Below are positions 1-12,538 of a DNA stretch of 64,000 nucleotides, piece by piece. Numbering within the stretch: the stretch's first letter is position 1; every line of letters starts with the position of its first letter. Made by a program: the position numbers and the translations under genes. The DNA comes from Sycobia sp. Sy_11 (lineage: Eukaryota; Arthropoda; Insecta; Hymenoptera; Epichrysomallidae). The stretch covers positions 8,197,501-8,261,500 of the forward strand of contig JACCIC010000002.1 in the NCBI GenBank assembly GCA_018907035.1. The letters are read 5' to 3'. The notes below the pieces were generated by a model. It was not told where the DNA came from, made no database searches, and saw only the letters and a list, made by a program, of their open reading frames with translations.

Positions 1-1596
1 TTAATTTATTATATCTATTCTACTCTATGTTTGTGTTTGTTTATTATCGCGTGTGTATTTGTATGTTTATTATTTTCGATTTTATTTAGTTATAGAAAGA
101 AGTTTGTATATTTAACTGGTATAATAATTTAGACGCTTTTCTTTTCTGGTAACTCACGTTACAAAAATGGCTTATTATTTCTGTAGCAGATTTGGCACTA
201 ATGATATTTCATTCTTAGACTGAATTTTTTCCGTTATTTCAATGTAAAATTTAACAAGATTTTCAATTCTCATCTGTAAAATAAAAGATAAAACCGTAAT
301 GCCCACGTGATATCACAATGCCCCTTTATTACTCTCGTAAAAAGATTAATTTTTCTTGAAGTCTTTAAGTTTTGTTTTGAAATTTCGAAGTTACTTTGGC
401 TACCAGAAGCCTGTGCGATATTTCGCCACCCTAATATTGTATATATTAATAGCAGATATTGAGTTAAAATTTTCAAATAATCCATCCTAAATAAAGATTA
501 GGATAAGTACAGGCTGCGTAGATTAGCGTGAGCAGCCATATAGCAAACACCGGTAGGTAGCCTATATTTGTAACATAATCTAGCTTCGTTTTCTCGCGTT
601 TTACAGTTATATATGCAAAATCTGAATAATTAGATATATAGGAGTTATAAAATTTTTTTTATAAAAAATAAGTAAGTTTATGCTGTTTTAATCTATACAC
701 AATAAAATATTATATATTTATATTAAATATTCACAATAAAATATTATACATTCATATTAACTCTTAATGTAATTATTAGACCATTACTTAAATTACCCAA
801 ATTTCAATCGAAAATTTTTGGTAAAGCTCCAGGTGTTAATTAGGCATGAATAAGTAGAATCTAAAGATTAAAAAATTGTTACTATAAATTTAAATAACAA
901 ATTGTAATTGTATTCAAATACTTTCATTATGAATCAATTTAATCATTTACCTATGTAATTATTATTTTATTATTATCAAATTTCACGTAATTTTTTTATG
1001 ACGTAGCATTTTTCAACATGTTTTTTACGCAATCTCTGAAACAAAAACAACTTTGGTACTCCATTTTGAATTGGCTACTTTACCCTCTCTCTTACATGAG
1101 TAGTATATTAAATCTAGATTATTTTCTGTCTTTTTGTTGTTCTGATAATTTTTTATCATGCATGTTATTGACATTTTTTATTTATTTATATTTTTTTCGA
1201 AATGGTTTTACGAATACGTATAATATGAAAAGTACATTTTTGAAGGTTATAACTTTAAATAACGCGTTTACTTTTTTTCTGACTAACCGACCACAGCGCG
1301 CAATATTGTGGCCGAAATGGAAAGCTCTACTTACATGATTTAACAGCTTTAATTCCACAACGGAAGTTTCCAAAGCTTTGTATAAAAAAGATATAAAACT
1401 TGACTTGCGCGCCGTCCTGTTTCGTGGCAACCATTATCGTTAGCTGATTTAGCTTGAAAAGCAGAACCGAGTTCGCTCCTCTTATATTCCCTACTATTTC
1501 TCTCGTGGTTTTCACTTCTACATATTTGATATTTCAGGGCTGTTGATCACGCATTGAAAGCGCACTATAAATAGCAATACAACGCATAGTAAATAT

Positions 1597-1652
<56 letters not shown>

Positions 1653-2561
1653 CGTGTGCGTATATATAGCATAATATAGAGATACTGCAGTTCCTATAAC
1701 AGATCGTGGCATCGTATTGGATGTAAACAATCACACCTTAAATGATAATTGACAAGTGTTAATCATCGCTCTTGCAGTTAGTGATTTTACAATTGTATCC
1801 GCTTAAGTGCGATGAATACGGCGCTCCTTTATTACTGTGTCACACAATCTCCAAGTTACGCTAAAATTAAATGAGAAATCTTATGTCTGCTAGAACTCGC
1901 AAACAACGGACGTAAGTGACACACTCTACCCTTATTTTTTTTTCTTCTAAACTTTTGTAAAAGAAAACTGTGCGTGTTTTTATGGTGCCGTTCAGCGGAT
2001 GAAATTTCTTTCTGCGCCAACGAGGATGAAATGTAAAGATTTTGTCTAAAATTTATATCTGCGATTGTCTCCTATATAGAATTGTAGATAATCAAGCTTT
2101 TCATAACCTTATAAGTGAATACAACAAGTGCTCCGTTTTTTTTAACGATATATAAATATTCTCATGCGATTTCAAGTATTTTTTTATATAACTAATTAAA
2201 TGTATTTATGATAGGTCATATTACATTACGTATAATACTGCGTTAGTTATTGTGAATTGCAGTAATAAATATTTGTTTAACAATTTTTATTCTCAATACT
2301 ATAATAAAGATTTACAGTAGTCATACTAAAATGTGTATTTGCTTTTATTCATAGAAATTCTAATTTTATTTTTGCGCTTATTTTATAATAATCGTATTAT
2401 ATTAATGTTTGGTTACAATTGTTTTGAGTTCACATCAAACCTGATTTTTAATTTATTATAAAGATATTTCGCTTTTATAAAACATTTCAATTTAATTTCA
2501 AAATTCAATACGGTACTTAAATGCATGATACTTAATTTTCTTTTGGTTTATTTTATTACAG
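1..2561. other. 5' flank / upstream intron of the tetraspan gene, no coding sequence seen
   Basis: AT-rich, with no reading frame that resembles a protein. It holds a (TG)n microsatellite at 1599-1650. A possible non-coding first exon ends at 1911, where a good donor (GTAAGT, 1912-1917) follows about 50 nt of mixed-composition sequence. The matching acceptor would be the TTATTACAG ending at 2561, just before the coding exon. This noncoding exon is inferred from splice signals only. Confidence 0.4.
1599..1650. repeat. (TG)n microsatellite
   Basis: About 26 TG units; antisense frames through it read as His/Thr runs and are not genes. Confidence 0.95.
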
Positions 2562-2584
2562 CTATTGATTTTAATTAGTTCAAA

Positions 2585-2635
2585 ATGTCTCAGACCACAA
2601 CAATTGAAACAGTCACAATCACACGACCACTTAAG
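2585..2635 (+). CDS. Alternative first coding exon A of the TMEM47-like gene
   Basis: This exon encodes 17 residues, beginning MSQTTTIETVTITRPLK, and is followed directly by the donor GTAAGAT. The ATG has a favourable context (CAAAATG), with an acceptor-like TTATTACAG ending 23 nt upstream at 2561, so a non-coding exon probably precedes it. The exon ends in phase 0 and joins exon 2 to give ...RPLK-VIAFICGV. A basic Pro-Leu-Lys just before TM1 is also what I recall at the start of vertebrate TMEM47, which supports this as a real exon and not a chance ORF. The Thr-rich segment would be a short cytoplasmic tail. There is no signal peptide. Transcript support is not visible from sequence alone. 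Confidence 0.72.
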
Positions 2636-3208
2636 GTAAGATTTCTATTATCCTAATAAGAATTTATAATCTTTACAATTATATTTTAATATCAGATTGA
2701 CACTACAATTATTTATGAAGATCCAATATCGAGAACACTATCTTAAGTCTTATCTACTATACAGTTAAAATTATCAAATTAGATATGATGTATGCTATAT
2801 TATACATTACATTAGAAATATGAATTTTGTAAAATTTCTTATCTTTTAATTCTTTACTATCATGTAATATTCTAAAATTGTACCCATTAAAGATTTATAG
2901 TATCAACAGTTTTGTCGTCTCAATAGTTTCATATGCTTTTGCATTTTTTAAAAATTCATACTGTGAAGTGTAATTTAAAAAAGCCGGTTACCATTCTTTA
3001 AATAAAAAGCAATATTACAAATTCATTTTTTATCATGTAACTATAAGCTTACGACATTCTTATATCATTACACATAATGAATTTCTCTGAAATTTCATCA
3101 TAATGTATGATTACATTATAGAAAGTAGTATAGATTTAATGGAAAATGATTCACCTCACTCAGTATATCTGTATAAGATGGGCATTATAATACTTTCGCC
3201 TATTGTTA

Positions 3209-3214
<6 letters not shown>

Positions 3215-3279
<65 letters not shown>
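3215..3279. repeat. (TA)n microsatellite
   Basis: About 32 TA units, one of roughly twenty long TA tracts in the window. Confidence 0.95.
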
Positions 3280-3282
<3 letters not shown>

Positions 3283-3710
3283 TACAAACACGTCCGTACC
3301 CTCCATTTTTTTTGTATTACAGAAATCGGTGAATCAATTGGTGAAGGGATGTGCGAAAGTATTATAATGTCCAACTTCGCCGAATTCTTTAAAGTTCGTG
3401 ACTGTCACTAATCCTTTATGTTTGTCTTTCGAATGTCCAGGTGATTCATTATCATTTGATCAGATTCCTTTCGCGATATTTCCCTACCTTCTATATGCAA
3501 ATTTTAAATCGCGGAAGCGCACATATATATATAATACAGACATGCGCGTATATATATATATATATAGATATATATGCATAGATCAATTATGCGCGCGCAC
3601 AATACATATTGCAGTCCACCCGGTGCGCGGCAAAATACAGCTTTGGGTGTTTTTTTTAATTAACGACAAAAAAAGAAAAATAATTGCAGATTGCGCTCGT
3701 CCTGTCATCA

Positions 3711-3713
3711 AGA

Positions 3714-3759
<46 letters not shown>
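3711..3759. repeat. (GA)n microsatellite
   Basis: About 23 GA units. Plus-strand frames through it read as Arg-Glu repeats. Confidence 0.95.
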
Positions 3760-3764
<5 letters not shown>

Positions 3765-3994
3765 AGGGGGGACATTAGCAAAAAGCTCGAAAGTAACATC
3801 GTTAGCGAGAGGACCCCGGGCACTGCAGGTATTTTAATTAAATTCGCAACTTGTATAAGTGTATAACCAGATTTGGAAATGAGAGGAGGGGGATTCGCAC
3901 TAAACGCACGTAAATGGACTCAATTATTATCAATTTTTTAATATAGTTAAATTTCTTTCGCGTAGAACTAATTAAATTTAGTATACGCTCCAAA

Positions 3995-4000
3995 TTATTA

Positions 4001-4080
<80 letters not shown>
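3995..4080. repeat. (ATT)n microsatellite
   Basis: About 28 ATT units, one with a G; the minus frame reads as a poly-Asn run. Confidence 0.95.
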
Positions 4081-4492
4081 GGATTCTTTATGCGAACCTA
4101 AAATAAACATCCAAATTGATTAATAATATATTTTTATAACCGCACTAACATAATTTTATCTTTTCAAAATAATTTTAAATTAGTACTTTTATCGTGAATT
4201 TATTATTTTGCCTATACTGCCTTATAGTTTGTAAATATAATATGATAAGCATAAATTTTAAGTTCAATTATTATAATAATTCGGGGTAGTAAAGATTAAA
4301 TGATCATACGAATTTTTTAATATAGATATACAGAGCTTATTTATTCAGTGTTAATTTCATATGTGATATTATTGTTTAAAATTATTAATTTCAATTCAAT
4401 TAAATAAATTTAGATTTCTATTTCTACGTTTACAAAAAAATCTGCATAAATAAAATCACGGTTTTAATTAAATATCATATATAAATATAAAT

Positions 4493-4500
<8 letters not shown>

Positions 4501-4558
<58 letters not shown>
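4501..4558. repeat. (TA)n microsatellite
   Basis: A nearly pure TA tract in intron 1 of isoform A. Confidence 0.9.
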
Positions 4559-4564
<6 letters not shown>

Positions 4565-5270
4565 TGCAAACGATACGCACACGCAATATGGAAAGCAAGC
4601 ACAAAGAGAGAACGGATTGTGCATCAGCAGTAATTGGGCACGTCTGCGTCTCTTCGTTTTGTATGACTAAAGAAGCGACAAAAGTAACTTACGCCAATTA
4701 ATTGATTTTCAACACACGGAATAAACAATGAATATCAAGAAAAAAAACCTCAAATGTTGATTAAAATATTATTAATAAAATACATAGGTGTGGGGTTACA
4801 AATAAAATTACAATATCGGAAAAAAATTATTAAATCTTTCAAATTTTTTATATTGATTCGAAATATTTACCAGTTGTTTCATAAAATGTAAGAAGAATAA
4901 ATCATAATTTAATATATTTTTGTTAAAAAATGCAGAAGCAAAGTAACGAAGTAGAAGGAGAATAAAATAATAAGAATCGATCAATTTTTTTCTTTTAATA
5001 ACTTCCGTCGTTTTACACGCGTATACTAGAGAGAGAGAGAGAGAGAGAGGGGGGGTGGGGGGTTAGAGTAAGAGAGAAAGCCGTTACGTTTACTCAGAAC
5101 TCGAGAATTCGGTAAAAGGCAGCATATCCCTGAAAATAATTCTAACAGGAAAACTTACGCTCCACGATCAGAAAATGTATTATACGTGATCTTACTGCAT
5201 AGTAATTTTAATTCAAAACTCAAGTGAATTTATGGGATAATTCGGTTGCGTTCACTTAACACACGCGCGC

Positions 5271-5272
<2 letters not shown>

Positions 5273-5324
<52 letters not shown>
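5273..5324. repeat. (TA)n microsatellite
   Basis: A TA tract preceded by CGCGCGCG, forming a compound dinucleotide repeat. Confidence 0.9.
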
Positions 5325-5327
<3 letters not shown>

Positions 5328-5630
5328 ACAATCGAATATAAAACATTATGAAATGAATACTGGTTTAGAATACAGAAAATATACCTATCTATAAATATTC
5401 CTATTACAATATTTCACTGACTTTTAACAATCTTTTTAATCTGAATAAAATGTGCTTATTATTATTATTAATTATTTTTAAATTCTGAGATGGTTCCATA
5501 CCTCATTTGAAATGGAATTATAATTTTTGTATGTAAGTATGTTAAGAAATACTTACTTTTTAAGATATATATATATCGAACGATAATCTTTCAATATACT
5601 TCTCTTCTATATGAATATCCTTTCTCTACT

Positions 5631-5990
5631 CAGAGGCGGTTTATGATTTGAAATGAAGCAGGGCTGAACTTGAGAAAAGTCGGTCCCGGATCAAAGATGA
5701 TGAAAAAATGTATAAATTTTAAATTTCGACAAAAAAGATAACATTTTTTATGAAAATTATATTCTTGGTTAATTTTTTGTTTATTAGTTTATGATTTATA
5801 ATTTATTAGTAATGAAATACAATAAAAACGTTTAGTTAATTGGGTAATTTTTTCTTCATTGATCTGTATAAATCATTGATTCAACCATGTAAATCCCCAT
5901 AGTCTTGAATGATCGATATCTGAATTTGATTCTCGTCAAAATTAAAACTGAGAACGATCTTTCAAGTCGGCACTTGGAGTAGACATATTA
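5631..5990 (-). mobile_element. Decayed hAT transposon end with transposase C-terminal remnant
   Basis: The sequence starts with CAGAGGCGG at 5631, which looks like a hAT-type terminal inverted repeat. On the minus strand at about 5985-5890 a frame reads LERSFSVLILTRIKF, then a few residues later RSFKTMGI. This matches the conserved C-terminal dimerisation segment of hAT transposases (ERSFS-L--IK--RS-M). The frame soon stops and the rest of the transposase is not recognisable, so this is a relic. The other terminus and an 8-bp target duplication were not found. It lies in intron 1 of isoform A. Confidence 0.5.
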
Positions 5991-7600
5991 ATCAAGTATC
6001 AGTAATTGATAATATAGACATATAGACAAAAGGTTGATTCTAGACTGAAAAAAATGTTAATTTTTAATAATTATTTTTGAAATTATGAAAATATACCGTT
6101 ACATAGCCGTTTATTTAAAGTAAGTCATTTCTTTAATTTATATACTGGAAGATTTTTTTAAATACGTTTGAAATATTGCTTTATTGTGGTATTACAAGGA
6201 TGTCTGTAGTTAATCTTATAAAACATTTTTTACAAAGAAATGAATGTTTATTTAATGTAAATACATATTTGTTCAAAACATGAATTTCTGAATATAGTTC
6301 TCCAAGAACACTACATTTCAACACGATTGTCGAATTATTTACCACGTAAGATTCCCGAGCAAAGTGAGGAAGGTAAGACGCACGAGCTAAAAGCAACTTA
6401 CAGACTAGTATTGGACTATGTTTTTTATTACAAAAGTTAGAAATTAATGTTAAAGTTGTGATTTTGAAAAAGAATTTTTATTAATTATAAAAATCAGTTA
6501 ATACTTTTCAACATATATTTATTCTTTCCAAACAGCAGTTTTGTTTATGAATGAAAAATCTGGTCATTTCAGCTTAAGCAAACGCTAAGTATATGCTATT
6601 TTTTGTTTCTTTTTATAAGATATCATATTTTAAATCATTGAATCAAATGTCTAGAAGGTCATTTTATTTTATATTTTTACATACAATTCATTCGTTTATA
6701 TTTTTGGTAACGATGGTCTCACAAAGCCAGAATAATTTTTTGAGGCGACAACAAGAAAGCTCGTTTATTAAAATCTCTAACTACTATGGCCCTCTGAGAA
6801 GAGAATACTCGGAGATTAGTCATAATACACCACTACCTCTACACTGAACCAATAATATTTTTCTTATCTGGTTTCCGCAAACATGACGTCTTCGATACGG
6901 ATTTCTGTCTCCCCCAGCAAGTTATAACACTACTACTCGCTAAAAAGGAAGAGAAAAAAAAGGTCTCATCAACCCGTGTGGCAAAGATGCGACCAGGCAG
7001 TTGTGTATAAAAGAAGTGGAGGAAAGTGCTGAGGAGCACGTGTCTTATCATCCCTTGAAATGACGACTTATGTAATAGACACTTGTGCACGTGTGCGTGT
7101 GTGCGTGCGCGCGCGCGTGTGTTTACACGCGAAACCATCTGTCTCCGCTTTATGGGAGAGGGCGCAGAATGAAGTAAAAGGGAAAATGATGGGGCGGCCA
7201 ATGTATCTAGAGATCGCCAAAATCTTCCAACCTCCCCTAGTACCCCGGGGATTAGCGCGGGACTCGGTGCTGGGGCTACCGAAAAAAAGCTGCGGGCAAA
7301 CTTTGGCTCGAATTTCGTCTCCATATGAAACTTCGGAATTTCTATACTGGCCGAACACATTCCAACCCCCGTTCCTATAAATATTGACAGCCCTTCGGAC
7401 GTGCACGTACAGAGAAAAAGACGGAGATAGAGATAGATTGATAGCTAGATCGAGAGAGAGAGAGAGAGAGAGAGAGATATGCACCCTTACATGCGAGCTG
7501 GATCCAATAAAAGCTCATGTCCGCACCGAGCGCACCGCGACCCCAGCTCTCGAGTATATCACCAATAACGGGCTACACCTGATATTTATGTTCGTATTAT
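5991..7600. other. Intron 1 of isoform A / region upstream of promoter B
   Basis: The first 900 bp are AT-rich with no recognisable gene. From about 6850 the GC content rises. There is an alternating CG/TG tract at 7090-7125 and a (GA)n at 7450-7478. Several overlapping frames exist on both strands here, but they have no recognisable domain and look like by-products of the GC-rich sequence. Confidence 0.5.
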
Positions 7601-8743
7601 ATATATACATATACTGTCTCCTAAGCGCAGGCGCGTGCCCCCGAGGAAATGGCCGCCCGTGCGTGCGTAGCCCCCAGTGGGCGGAGGGGGTGGCGGTGCG
7701 CCAACGCGACCTGTACGGCAGCCACCCCTGCTAAGAGACGACGACAAGTGGCTCGGCAGTGCGCAAGTGCCAAGCCCCCTCGGACGACGTGCGCGCGGCG
7801 GCATCGGACATCCACCGCGGCCACCTCTACCAGGACGACGACGACGAGCCTTTCCCGCACCTCAACTCTATTTCTTATACACCGGTCAATCCCTAGTTCA
7901 GTCGTCGTGCCTCTGCCTCCCACCCCCGCCGGGAACATAGCCATGGCTGCTGGCACCGTCGCGCCTCCGTAGGTCGTCTTAAAATCCGCGCGGATCGTGC
8001 GTTTATAGCCTTGCGGTATACTCGGCCGAGTGCGTCCCTACCGGAAGTCCCCAAGAGTTCGCGATCACCCGGCGCACTATGGCGTGCGCCCCTACGGAGT
8101 AGTCGCGACGCGATAGTGCGCGTTGACTCTTGCCCCACCACGGACGCGCGTGCGGTGTAATCGTTCGTCGAGCAAACAAACAAACGAGGAGGCCATCCGC
8201 AACGAGCAGACAACGGAGACGACGACGACGACGACGACACGGAGAAGGTGGAGGAGGAGGAGGTAGGAGGACCAGCAGCCTGCGCCGGGTATATGTCTCT
8301 ACATGAGTCGGAATCAGTGCAGGAGCGCAACAGTGGCGTCCCCGTACCCCTTGGCAGCAGTCGCTCGTGCAGCAGCCCAGAGCGCCTACCCCGGCGACGT
8401 CGGCGGCAGCAGCAACAATAGCAGCAACAGCAGCCCCACCGCCAGGCTCTTGCTGGACCAGCAGAGGCGCCGCCGGCTCTCCTCCTCGTCCTCTAGCTCG
8501 CCGTCGGCGGTCAGCCAGGGTTCGGAGCTGACGCAACAGCAGCAGCAGCAGCAGCCCCGCCGCGCGCTCCTGCTTAGGTACACCTGACGCGCCGAGGAGG
8601 AGGAGGGCGCCGGGAGCGAGACCCTCCTGCTGCCGAGGTCCTCGGGTCAGATCCGCGCGGCGAGGGGGGAGCAGAGGCGACAACAGCAGCAGGAACAACA
8701 GCAGCTGATAAAGAGGCAGCAGCAGCAGCAGCAACCGGCCAAA
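7600..8743 (+). promoter_or_regulatory. GC-rich promoter B and 5' leader of the TMEM47-like gene
   Basis: A CpG-rich island of about 1.1 kb in an otherwise AT-rich region ends exactly at the ATG of first exon B. It contains CAG/CAA-rich and GAC/GAG-rich tracts typical of insect 5' leaders. No TATA box or clear initiator could be fixed, so the transcription start is unknown. The low-complexity composition gives long overlapping frames on both strands (up to 256 codons on the minus strand) that I do not regard as genes. The leader also contains the uORF listed separately. Confidence 0.5.
8303..8587 (+). other. Upstream ORF (94 codons) in the leader of exon B
   Basis: This frame begins at ATG 8303 and ends with TGA at 8585-8587. 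It is in the same frame as the main ATG at 8744 and is separated from it by 156 nt without another stop or ATG. The peptide is low-complexity: alternating Ser/Asn, a Ser8 run, and a Gln7 run near residues 77-83. It could be a translated uORF that limits initiation at 8744, or simply leader sequence. No domain is recognised. An N-terminal extension of the main protein would require stop read-through or an unseen splice. Confidence 0.35.
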
Positions 8744-8797
8744 ATGATCGTGTACACGGTGGCCGACGACCACATGGGGGAGAACGAGATCGCCCAG
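8744..8797 (+). CDS. Alternative first coding exon B of the TMEM47-like gene
   Basis: This exon encodes 18 residues (MIVYTVADDHMGENEIAQ) and is followed by a donor (GTATAT). The ATG context is CCAAAATGA. It is the first ATG in its frame after the stop at 8585-8587, which decides the start. The exon ends in phase 0 and fuses to exon 2 to give ...EIAQ-VIAFICGV, an acidic cytoplasmic N-terminus directly before TM1. Exon A, by contrast, supplies a Thr-rich, basic-ended tail. The exon sits at the 3' end of a GC-rich leader, consistent with its own promoter. Confidence 0.75.
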
Positions 8798-10598
8798 GTA
8801 TATATATGCATGTATATATACATTGTGAGGGCGCCGTACGCGCCCGCCACCGCTATAACTTGATGGGCTTGCGCGTGTGCATAGGTGGGCCTTCCTTTTT
8901 TTCCCTCGGGTAATTCCGCTGACTGTATATATATATATGTATAATAATGGAAAAGAGTCGGCGGGCAGAAGATTGTGTAGATTTTTTTCTTATTTTTTTT
9001 TTTTTTTTTTTGTTAAAAAAGACCGGTCTTTATGATGTAGGTTATATAGCTTCATGGGCCGATGTCGATGTGTATATGCGTTGTCAAGGTTAACTCGGTA
9101 ATTTTGATTCTTCCAATCTTCGACGTTGGGATTTCTATTAGTTATTTGAGAATTTTGAGGATTGACGACGAGAAAGGCTTCAATGATTTAGGGCCTGTAT
9201 TAATTAAAAACTTTTCCAACACGGTTGATATTAAAACTCTATCAATGTTAAATGTTCCAACAATACGATTCCAAGAGTTACAAGCTTTGAAGAAAAAGAT
9301 TGCCAGTCGGATTGCGAATTGAGGCGATCCCAAAATTCTACAATCTTTAGGGGAAAAAAGATTACAATCCAGATTTTGAACGATTTTCGACGATTCCAAC
9401 GGAAACTGTTAATTAGTACTACATGTTATTTAAAAGCTTGAATTGGAATCTCTGCTTTTATTTAAAATTGGAGTTGGAATTGTCTTTGATGTCAATTTAC
9501 GTTCATCGTCAAATGAGCAAGGTATAGATAAAGTGGCGTAATGTACTTTGCTGAATTCCATACATAAATTTTATTGGGATAAAGTTTCGTGTGTCATGGA
9601 GTATATTTGTATCCGTGGTACGCTACGAGTTGCAGCTGTATATTGATGCTTTGAGACACGAATCGCAACGACAGGAAGTGGCTAATTTTTCCTCCCGTAT
9701 AATTGTTTCCGCGAAACTTTATAATTGACTATACGAGAGATGTTCGATGTGGCTTTTATGACGATGGATTCGGAGCCGAGATAATTTGAATTCTTTAATA
9801 TCCTCAAAAGAAACCTGTCTTGTAGTGTTTAAAAAGTTATCTATATTTTATCAAATTGCAAACTGATTTAGACATCCAGAGAGGTTCTTCTAGTTAATCT
9901 ACTTGTTTCATTGTTATACGATCGAATTTTATTTACTCTGAATCAATATCGAATTCAATGAGAACATCTACAATTAATTTTGCTCAAATCTTTATACCCA
10001 GTGTTGTAATGTGGCTGAAATTTTTAATGCCAATACTAAATTGTTCAATAAAATCTAGATTTTATTGAATTTTAATTATAGATTTAATTAATTTTATTTA
10101 TAGATATCAGCAAAGTTGTATAAAAAACATAATGAAAATAATAATTGAAGTATACTAAATATACCTTTACAGTTTGTTCACTTTACGTAAATGTTACTCT
10201 GTTCAAACTGTCCATATATTATTTTCCCCTTAAATTAAGTTTACTGTAAAGATATACTAACTAATATTATTAGAAAGGAATTTAATATCCTTCAAAGAAA
10301 TTTTATAACTATTATAATCATACTGGATCCAACATTATTGCGATCCTCAAAGTTTCATCCTTTTCTTTCATTTTAAAAATATAAGGCAGTCTCAACTAAA
10401 ATTATGCGAGATTTTTAATATGAAAGTTCTCTTAACAGCAGGAACATCCTAATGTACTTTTTCCCCGGGCTCTTCTTTTTTCAAAGTAGCATATAACGCG
10501 AGAACTGCATATATAGGTATGATACATGAGTGAAATTTCTGTCGGAGCTGTTTCGCGAGCGAGTGAGCGCGTGTGCTGGGCTTTTAAACGTTGAATTC

Positions 10599-10601
<3 letters not shown>

Positions 10602-10646
<45 letters not shown>
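10602..10646. repeat. (TA)n microsatellite
   Basis: About 22 TA units in the long intron. Confidence 0.9.
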
Positions 10647-10647
<1 letters not shown>

Positions 10648-11223
10648 CATAAAAATACTCAAAATGTTCTTTGTTGCCCGTTCATTTTATAGAGGTAGAT
10701 TGAGTAAAGTATTTTTTTTATTACACTCGATGATGAACGAACCGAGAGTACAAAGTAAACAAAATTATTCCGGAGAACGATAAAGTTTTGGAAAATACTT
10801 CAAAGGACTTCTTAAAATGAAGAAATAAAAATAAATAAACGTTTTAAAGAATGTCAAAGAATACCAAGCTTCTGATTAATTTCTGTATAGTTAAATTTGT
10901 TGATAAAATAATTTCTATTTATTGCAATCTTGAAAAATCTAGAAATCGTCTTACTTCAATGTTTATCTAAAGTGTATGGACTTTCTCGATAATGAAGACG
11001 TAAATTTTCACTGTGATTATATGTAATTTTTAATTTCGTATTTATAATTATAGTTTTTCATTCTAACAAGGTTATTATATGCTCGTAAATTTAAGGCCTC
11101 CATCAAATGCGTTGTATAATTTAATTTTTAATTTCCTGTTCCATCGGTCAGAAAATTTGCGCGCCTTTAAAGATTGATTAAGAAAATTATACTCCTGGAA
11201 TGTTTAAATATGTTTGAGCATGC

Positions 11224-11226
<3 letters not shown>

Positions 11227-11267
<41 letters not shown>
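11227..11267. repeat. (TA)n microsatellite
   Basis: About 20 TA units in the long intron. Confidence 0.9.
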
Positions 11268-11269
<2 letters not shown>

Positions 11270-12479
11270 CTCTGTAAAAACTCCTCTGTATCGATCTGCT
11301 GTATTTCATGGCTAATAAAGTCCTTCGCGCACGAGCCTTTCATGAAATTATGCATATAAAAATGCGTGAAGTTTTATATGGTTAAAAATTTTATCAACAT
11401 TATATAGCGCATAAACGAGATTCGGATAAGCTTATATAACGCTGTATATCGATTATGCATTATATATTTCGTAATAAAGCAAGAATTCTCAATTATCTTA
11501 ATTATTAATGATATTGTTGGATATTTTGTTTGTCTCATTCTAAGTTAATAGGTATATATTTATTTCATAAATTACGAATGGAAACGTTACGCTGTAGGGG
11601 TGAGTCACAAATAAAATGTAACGAATGGTGGATGTAAAATTCACCGTCTGAAATATCCCATTACCTTTAACCTCTTTCTTCTTCTTCTTCTTCTTCTTCT
11701 TTTTCTTCTTCTTTTTCTTATTTTTATACCGCCCGACTGTACTGAGATAACAAAGTTTCCGACCATTTCCTTGAAATATTGTTGGGGATGAAGATACCGA
11801 AAAGCTCCTCCGGAGATAGCAATACATTTATAGGTGCATCGGCATCGGAATATTTTTAAAGGTTCTAAGCGTTGACGATACAACAGTAACGTATTTCATT
11901 TTTATGCCACCGGTGTATTTTCTCAATTTCGAAAAATATTCAAAACGTTCCTAGACCATAATGATTAACCTAATATATGGTAATAATTAGAATCAGAAAC
12001 GAATAATTTTCTAATACGAATTTTTGCACTTCACGCGATATGGGGTCGTACAAAATTGTTAGAAAATCAATTTGTACTGTAAATTTTTCCACGATGATAT
12101 TTCGTCTGTTTTCTAACTAAAAAGATATTAATGTAACGGGTTAGTTATAATTTTCTGATTAACATATCGCATATTTCAGAATGGATCCCCTTACATTTCA
12201 ACCGTATGCAAACTACAGATTCATCTTTTGTCAAAGCAATTATCATTATATTATACGGGCATTATGATTACGTGTCATTCATGAATATCATTATAAAAGT
12301 GTTTTTACAATACATCAATAAATCAATAGTAGTGTAGCTATACGATCATATTACTGAATCTTCCATGCATAACTTCGTTTATACACTAAATATACCAAAG
12401 CGTCATTGTTTAACGAACGGTGCAACGAGACAATTAATGGAATGTGTATGTAGAGAGGGATGGTTTTGATAAAACTTGG

Positions 12480-12483
<4 letters not shown>

Positions 12484-12528
<45 letters not shown>
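12484..12528. repeat. (TA)n microsatellite
   Basis: About 22 TA units in the long intron. Confidence 0.9.

Positions 12529-12538
<10 letters not shown>

Larger units (their letters stand above)
2636..5630 (+). other. Intron 1 of isoform A, first part
   Basis: Non-coding and AT-rich. It holds long microsatellites: (TA)n at 3215-3279, (GA)n at 3711-3759, (ATT)n at 3995-4080, and (TA)n at 4501-4558 and 5273-5324. No protein-like frame was seen apart from translated repeats. Confidence 0.6.

Noticed and set aside
3838..4110. 90-codon minus frame with a poly-Asn run
   Set aside because: It is the translation of the (ATT)n microsatellite plus random flank.
7060..8773. Long overlapping frames on both strands in the GC-rich leader (up to 256 codons on the minus strand)
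   Set aside because: Composition is low-complexity (poly-Leu, poly-Cys, poly-Arg by frame) and no domain is visible; explained by stop-poor GC-rich, CAG-type leader sequence.
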